Source: Flavobacteriales bacterium
GTDB lineage: Bacteria > Bacteroidota > Bacteroidia > Flavobacteriales_F > PHOS-HE28
Assembly: GCA_016703005.1 (NCBI GenBank)
Contig: JADJCX010000033.1
Coordinates: forward strand, 62,001-126,000
DNA length: 64,000 nt
Reading direction: 5' to 3'
Shown: positions 59,147 through 64,000 of the stretch, piece after piece
How positions within the stretch are numbered: the stretch's first letter is position 1
How the letters are laid out: the number at the start of each line of letters is the position of its first letter
Notes under the pieces: generated by a model
What the model was told of the DNA's origin: nothing
Database searches by the model: none
Seen by the model: the letters and a program-made list of their open reading frames with translations, nothing else
Translations under genes and position numbers: made by a program

Positions 59147-60825
59147 CCAACGCCTCCTTCACCACGGTGTTCCAGCGTTGCAACGCGGCACGGTCGGCAC
59201 CGAGCTTCACTTCCTTCATATACTGCTGCGTCGTGCGCTGCATTTCGGCCACGGCTTGGGCATGGATGGCGAGCGCACGCGGGGCCGTAAGTCCGGGCTC
59301 CGATAACCGAGCAGCCATCTTCCGCCGCTCCATCTCGCACAGGTCGAAAAAGATGTTGATGAAGGCATCGGTGTGGACTTCCTCCGGCAAGCGGTAGTAG
59401 GAGCGGAAGCCATCGAGCGCAGTCGCTGTGAAGATGCGCAACCCCCCATTGGTCGTGTCCATATCGAGGTAGAGCTGCGCTTCCAAGTTCACTTGGGTAA
59501 TGGGTGCTGCGGCACCTTGGCTCCGGAAGCTTGCGGGGCGCGCCACTTCCGCCGGAGGCGGTAGGCTCTTCAAGCTGATGCGTTTGTCGGCGCTCCACCA
59601 TGCGCAGTTGCTTTCGAAGAAGCTGCTCCGCGCATGGTCCTTATCCACGCGGTGACCACTGAACACCCCGTTCGTGCGGAGGAATGCGCGATCGCGTTCC
59701 TGTTGTGCCGTGCTGACCAATGTTGGCGCGCGCTCCCAGAATACACTGTCGTACGGTTGCAGCAGGATCTTGCGGTAGTCCGGTTGTTCCTGGTCGTAGT
59801 CGAACAAGGGCAGTATGAACGCACCACCGGGTCGAACAGGTGCAACACAGCGCGCGTGTCCACCCGCTCCGCGTGTGCGTTGTTCAGGTAGTCGAGCGTG
59901 TACGCCAGTTCGATGTGGTCGAGCTGGGCAGCATCCGTTCGCCATGTCTGCCGGATGCGCAGGTCAACCTGCCGGATGGTATGCTCCGGCTGGTAGGGCA
60001 GGAAGGGATGACGGATGCACTTCGCGCAGTTGAGTTCGACCGCCAGCAAACGATCGCCGCGCAACCAGAGGTTCACGGTGAAGGAGTTGCCTGACGAGTC
60101 GCGCGGTGTGAGCAGGATCTCATCGGTGCCTTCCTCGTCGGTTGCGACGAGCTCCGCACGGTAGTGCTTCTTCACCGCCTTGGCCTTGGTCCATTGCAAT
60201 GGCGAAACGGGGAAACGTTCATCAGAGCCGGTGAGGTCGAAAAGCGTGACGGCCTTGGTGGTGTTGAGGCTCACGAAGTAGCGTTCGCTGCCGGGCGTGC
60301 TTTGGAACGGTGCCAAGCTGATGCGGCCATGCTTCAGCCGAAGCTCGCGCACTTGCGCGCCCGAGAGCTCTGCGTTGTAGAAACACTCGACCACTTCCAC
60401 GGGTTGCTGCTCCACATGCGTTTCCAGTTCGAAGTAGGCGCGTGCCTTTTCCGGCGTGCGGTGCTTCAGTGCCTTGGCCACCAGCGCAACGCGCTCGTAC
60501 AATGCATCGTTACTCTTCACCACGAACGATGGCAGTTCTCGCGCGGTGGGGTAGAGAAGGACGACACCGTTCCGGCAACTTCGGCCGCGCCGATGACACG
60601 GGTCTTATATCCGATGGTGGAGAACTGCAGCGTGCTGTACAAGGTGTCCGCTGCCATGCTGAAGGTTCCCTCCTCGTTCGAGAGTGTGCCCCGGTCGGCG
60701 CCAACGATCCCGATGCTCACGTAGGGCATGGGCTCGCGCGTGTTCGCATCCAACACGCGACCTGTGATGGTGGTCTGCGCGCTCAGCCCGATCGGCAACA
60801 ACAAGAGGGGCAACACCAAGCGCAT
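59115..60825 (-). CDS. Secreted CarboxypepD_reg-like domain protein (two frameshifts)
   Basis: About 570 residues after joining three frames. Signal peptide MRLVLPLLLLPIGLSAQT, then the regulatory domain TITGRVLDANTREPMPYVSI with FSTIGYKTRV. A shift near 60558 leads to TARELPSFVVKSNDALYERV and the main body (YFELETHVEQQPVEVVECFY; RQTWRTDAAQLDHIELAYTL). A second near 59818 leads to GAFILPLFDYDQEQPDYRKI and the end ALGIDNMALFGL. Proteins of this form (DUF5686-like or peptidase-associated) are common in Bacteroidota; function unknown. No sorting domain is visible. The frame breaks are probably errors. Confidence 0.75.
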
Positions 60826-60933
60826 GCTTCAAAGTAAACCGGTGTGCTGTCGAACACCAGCGCCGCTTCCCGGTTTCATCGGGCCGCTTTGCACGGTTCG
60901 ATCCAATAGCAAGGGCAGCGCGTATCTGTAGGC

Positions 60934-61896
60934 ATGTCCCCATGTCTTTCGCTGATCCGTTCCTGCGTTCCGGTTTGTGTGTTCAGCACGCTGCTGTTCC
61001 CCATTGGCACGGTCGCACAAACCGTGGAAGACACGTCGCATGCCTTCACCTTCCGCTACGAGAACGACTTCTTCAACGCCACCGACCAGTACTTCACGCA
61101 AGGTGTGCAGGTGGCCTATCGAGCGCCGTTCATCGGCAAGTCGCCGCTGGCGTATGTGCTGCTCAGGTTGAAGGACACCCCGCAGCAGCATGCCCTGCTG
61201 TTGGAGCAGCAGTGTTACACGCCCACCAGCATCCGGCGCGATACCATCTTCACCGGCGAGCGCCCTTTCGCGGCTGCACTCTTCATCGCACAGCGCAGGG
61301 TAACGGCCGATCCAGCGCGCGGGCTCCGCTTGACGTCGCTGCTTTCGTTGGGCGTTCTGGGACCGTGCGCGGTATGTGCGGAAGAGCAACGCGGCATCCA
61401 CGAAGCGTTGGATAACATCGAGCCGCTGGGTTGGGAATTCCAGATAGCGAGCGATGCGATCGTGAACTATGGAGCGCAACTCGAAAAACGCATCATCGGG
61501 CTGCCCTTCGCGGAAGCGGCGCTTGGTGTATCCGGTGACGTTGGCACCTACCGCACGAACGCTGGACTTGTCGCGGGCCTGGAACTAGGAAGGTTCGTAT
61601 CACGCTTCGTCGCGTCCAAGCCGCTTGACCGGAAGTTCCGCATCAGCGCCTTTGGCGAAGGGCAATTGAAGCTGGTCGGTTACGATGCCACCCTGCAAGG
61701 CGGCTTGTTCAACGACGGAAGTCCATATACCCTTCAAGCGGACGATGTGGAACGAACGGTGCTTACCGGCCGCTTCGGCGTGAAGGCTTCTTACCGGAAG
61801 TTTTCGCTTACTGCTTTGCGCACCTTCATCACGCGGGAATTCCGCACTGGTCGCGATCACGGCTGGGGCGGGTTCCTGTTGGAGTACCGCTGGTGA
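60934..61896 (+). CDS. LpxR-like lipid A deacylase / DUF2219 outer-membrane protein
   Basis: 320 residues with leader (SLIRSCVPVCVFSTLLFPIG TVAQ). The LpxR pattern is clear: RYENDFFNATDQYFTQGVQV near the N-terminus (catalytic NDxF..TDxxYTxG), FTGERPFAAALFIAQRR, and GWEFQIASDAIVNYG, then barrel strands ending in LLEYRW. LpxR removes the 3'-acyloxyacyl group from lipid A in the outer membrane; here Tyr-Phe replaces Tyr-Thr before Gln-Gly. Substrate assignment is by homology. The opposite-strand upstream gene is 108 bp away. Confidence 0.82.
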   Translation: MSPCLSLIRSCVPVCVFSTLLFPIGTVAQTVEDTSHAFTFRYENDFFNATDQYFTQGVQVAYRAPFIGKSPLAYVLLRLKDTPQQHALLLEQQCYTPTSIRRDTIFTGERPFAAALFIAQRRVTADPARGLRLTSLLSLGVLGPCAVCAEEQRGIHEALDNIEPLGWEFQIASDAIVNYGAQLEKRIIGLPFAEAALGVSGDVGTYRTNAGLVAGLELGRFVSRFVASKPLDRKFRISAFGEGQLKLVGYDATLQGGLFNDGSPYTLQADDVERTVLTGRFGVKASYRKFSLTALRTFITREFRTGRDHGWGGFLLEYRW

Positions 61897-61966
61897 AGCG
61901 TATCCGGGGCTAACGTTCCGGTGCTCCATTCGCAGAACGGGATGCGCGCGAATAGGTTTGCACCCC

Positions 61967-63148
61967 ATGACCACCACGGAACTCGACGTCTCCAAAGCCA
62001 GGGCCCTCACGCCCGGCTGCGAGCGCGTCATCCACTTCAACAATGCGGGCTGTGGGCTGATGAGCCAGCCCGTGCTCGATACTGTCATCGGGCACACCCA
62101 GCTCGAAGCTCGCATGGGCAGCTACGAAGCCGCTGCGTTGAAGGCCGATGCGATCGATGCCGTTTACACCTCCTTCGCAAAGCTGCTGAACTGCAACGCG
62201 GACGAGATCGCCTTGACCGATGGCGCCACGCAGGCATGGCATCGCGCGTTCCACTCGGTGCCCTTGGCGAAGGGTGATCGTGTGCTCACCGCCAACAACG
62301 AATACAACAGCAACTGGCTTTCGCTGCGCCGCACCTGCGACAAAGTGGGTGCCTCGCTGGAAGTGGTGCCGAGCGATGCGAACGGCCTGCTCGATGTTCA
62401 GGCGCTGAAGAACATGCTCGATGACCGCGTGAAGTTGGTGGCCATTACGCAGATCACCAACAGCAACGGCATGGTGAACCCCGTGGTGGAAGTCGGGGCT
62501 GCCTTGCGCGGTACGAATGCGATCTACCTGCTGGACGCTTGCCAAGCCGTAGGCCAGATGCCGATGGATGTGGAACGCATCGGCTGCGATCTGCTTTCGG
62601 GTGCTGGACGCAAATTCCTGCGCGGGCCGCGCGGCACCGGTTTCATGTACGTGCGCCGCTCCGTGCTCGACCGCGTCGAACCAGCCGTCATCGATATCCA
62701 CGCCGCGCAATGGACCGGTCGCGATACGTTCAAGTGGCGCCCGGATGCGCGCCGGTTCGAGCAGATGGAATTCAGCGTCGCCGACCGCTTGGGCATGGGT
62801 GCGGCCGTGGACCATGCGCTGAGCTGGGGACTGGACGCGATCGAGGAGCGCATCCTCGGTCTTTCCACGTTGTTGCGGAAGCGGTTGAACGAATTGCCCG
62901 GCGTGCAGGTGCGCGATCAAGGCACCCGTCCGAGCGGGATCAACACCTTCACCATTGAAGGAAAGGATCTTAATGCGCTGCTGTTGACATTGCGCGCGCA
63001 AGGCATCAACACCAGCGTCACCAACTTCGATTGGGCTTGGCTCGATCTGCAAGCACGCGGCATCGAGCGCATCATGCGCGCATCGTTGCACTACTACAAC
63101 ACCGAGGAAGAGGTGGAGCGTTTCGTTGAGGCGATCGCCCGCGCGTGA
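61967..63148 (+). CDS. PLP-dependent class V aminotransferase / desulfurase-like
   Basis: 393 residues from MTTTELDVSKARALTPGCER. FNNAGCGLMSQPVLD at the start, LTDGATQAWHRAFHSVP, YLLDACQAVGQMPMDVERIG and the PLP-binding SGAGRKFLRGPRGTGF with Lys are class V features. The catalytic Cys of cysteine desulfurases cannot be identified in the usual loop, so an aminotransferase/lyase role (such as isopenicillin-epimerase or EgtE-like types) is possible. Followed by the GNAT gene with start/stop overlap. Confidence 0.88.
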   Translation: MTTTELDVSKARALTPGCERVIHFNNAGCGLMSQPVLDTVIGHTQLEARMGSYEAAALKADAIDAVYTSFAKLLNCNADEIALTDGATQAWHRAFHSVPLAKGDRVLTANNEYNSNWLSLRRTCDKVGASLEVVPSDANGLLDVQALKNMLDDRVKLVAITQITNSNGMVNPVVEVGAALRGTNAIYLLDACQAVGQMPMDVERIGCDLLSGAGRKFLRGPRGTGFMYVRRSVLDRVEPAVIDIHAAQWTGRDTFKWRPDARRFEQMEFSVADRLGMGAAVDHALSWGLDAIEERILGLSTLLRKRLNELPGVQVRDQGTRPSGINTFTIEGKDLNALLLTLRAQGINTSVTNFDWAWLDLQARGIERIMRASLHYYNTEEEVERFVEAIARA

Positions 63149-63150
63149 GC

Positions 63151-63672
63151 ATGGAAACACGCGTTCGTCCCGCCACCGAAGCCGATCTACCGGCGATCCT
63201 CGCCATCTACAACGAGGTGATCGCGAACACCACGGCGGCCTATGTGTTCGAGCCGCACACGCTGGAGATGCGGCAGCAGTGGTTCGCCGAATTGAAGGCC
63301 GGAGGCTGGCCGGTGATCGTGGTGGAGAGCGAAGGAACGATCGTTGGCTTCGGCTGTATCGGCGTGTTCCGCAGCAAGCCCGGCTACAAGTACACCGGCG
63401 AGCATACCGTGCACGTGCATGCGGAACATCGCGGCAAAGGCATCGGACGCGTGTTGTTGTCAGCGCTCATTGAAGAGGCCAAGCACATGGAGTTGCGCAC
63501 GTTGATCGGTGGCATCGACTCGGCCAACGCGGTGAGCATCGCGTTCCACGCCAGCTTCGGATTCGTGGAGTGTGCGCGCATCAAGGATGTCGCCTACAAA
63601 TTCGGTCGTTGGCTGGACCTGGTGTTCATGCAACTGATACTTCCCGGACCTTCGGCGCCGGTGGAACGATGA
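63151..63672 (+). CDS. Phosphinothricin/methionine-sulfone-type GNAT acetyltransferase
   Basis: 173 residues from METRVRPATEADLPAILAIY NEV. YTGEHTVHVHAEHRGKGIGR is the acetyl-CoA loop, and LRTLIGGIDSANAVSIAFHA and FGFVECARIKDVAYKFGRWL are typical of the Pat/MnaT family. Acts on amino groups of small molecules. A GTG at 63145 overlapping the aminotransferase stop is an alternative start. Overlaps the next gene by 4 bp. Confidence 0.9.
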   Translation: METRVRPATEADLPAILAIYNEVIANTTAAYVFEPHTLEMRQQWFAELKAGGWPVIVVESEGTIVGFGCIGVFRSKPGYKYTGEHTVHVHAEHRGKGIGRVLLSALIEEAKHMELRTLIGGIDSANAVSIAFHASFGFVECARIKDVAYKFGRWLDLVFMQLILPGPSAPVER

Positions 63673-64000
63673 GCGGAACGAGCGGAACTGAGGCGGGGGA
63701 ACCATCGCGGACGAAGGTCTACTTGGCCTTCGCGGCCATCTATATCATCTGGGGCAGTACCTATTTCTTCATCCGCGAAGCGTTGGATGGCTTCCCGCCG
63801 TTCATGCTGGGCGGCATCCGTTTCCTTGTTGCCGCGCTGCTGATGTTCGGCTGGTGCGTGGCAACGGGCGTGAGCATCAAGCCGGGTGTTGACCTCAAGA
63901 ACGCCGCGATCACCGGCTTTCTCTTGTGCTTCGTGGGCAATGGCGCGGTGGTGTGGGTGGAGCAGAGCATCGCCAGCAGCGTGGTGGCGATCGTCATCGC
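63669..64000 (+). CDS. EamA-family (DMT) transporter, 3' end outside window
   Basis: Only the first 110 residues are present. MSGTSGTEAGEPSRTKVYLA leads into YIIWGSTYFFIREALDGFPP and GGIRFLVAALLMFGWCVATG, typical of the first EamA domain (YedA-like). These are ten-helix inner-membrane exporters of metabolites; the substrate is unknown. It shares an ATGA overlap with the GNAT gene, so an aminotransferase-GNAT-transporter operon is likely. Confidence 0.88.
   Translation, partial: MSGTSGTEAGEPSRTKVYLAFAAIYIIWGSTYFFIREALDGFPPFMLGGIRFLVAALLMFGWCVATGVSIKPGVDLKNAAITGFLLCFVGNGAVVWVEQSIASSVVAIVI

Overview
The window looks like a chromosome piece of a fairly GC-rich (visibly above 50%) Bacteroidota, most likely a Flavobacteriales-type bacterium. 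The evidence is about eight large secreted proteins that end in type IX secretion (T9SS) sorting domains (seven type A-like, one gliding-motility type B), a TonB-dependent receptor with a CarboxypepD_reg plug extension, a PD40/TPR lipoprotein-like protein, an OmpA-family lipoprotein, and start codons that mostly lack Shine-Dalgarno sequences. I found no tRNA, rRNA, CRISPR array, transposase or prophage.

Layout. 1-2634: leftward run of DinB, two conserved hypotheticals and an MMPL/RND exporter cut by the window edge. 2897-13482: M42 aminopeptidase, PD40/TPR protein, a frameshifted BNR/PKD T9SS protein, mnmD and a Nudix hydrolase, murQ with a downstream hypothetical, and a secreted esterase. 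13601-22184: TonB receptor, beta-CASP nuclease, kynA, DUF92 protein and two tandem fatty acid desaturases. 22326-28975: TonB-C protein, Spy-like protein, a pair of small Gly-tailed beta-rich proteins, a TPR-adenylate cyclase, a secreted papain-like protease and a beta-helix T9SS protein. 29192-42237: small secreted paralogues, GNAT, serine hydrolase, PNPOx-like protein, several T9SS proteins including an IpaH/YopM-style leucine-rich-repeat protein, OmpA protein and CPBP protease. 42311-50954: PqiA-like protein, S9 peptidase, an almost pure G/C tract, a very large P-domain/Ig/T9SS-B protein and a DHFR-like protein. 51018-56335: accessory-looking region with a four-helix-bundle gene, a perfect 24-bp inverted repeat, a broken fibronectin-type gene, fifteen 22-bp palindromic tandem repeats beside an XRE-type regulator, small orphan genes and a duplicated 3' end of the neighbouring dehydrogenase gene. 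56333-64000: fused 2-oxoacid dehydrogenase E1, a 162-bp tandem repeat, a carboxypeptidase-regulatory-domain protein, LpxR-like protein, class V aminotransferase, GNAT and a truncated EamA transporter.

At least a dozen otherwise intact genes carry one single-base indel (several in short homopolymers) or one nonsense base, and a 1.6-kb block is nearly free of A and T. I read most of these as sequencing/assembly errors of an indel-prone assembly rather than real decay, and I give the reconstructed gene spans. The most interesting unexplained structures are the 22-bp palindromic array with its HTH gene, the 65/68-bp synonymous-only duplication of the E1 3' end flanking a small orphan gene, the tandem 162-bp repeat that carries a gene's last codons, and the paired MAT-LSN small proteins coupled to an adenylate cyclase.
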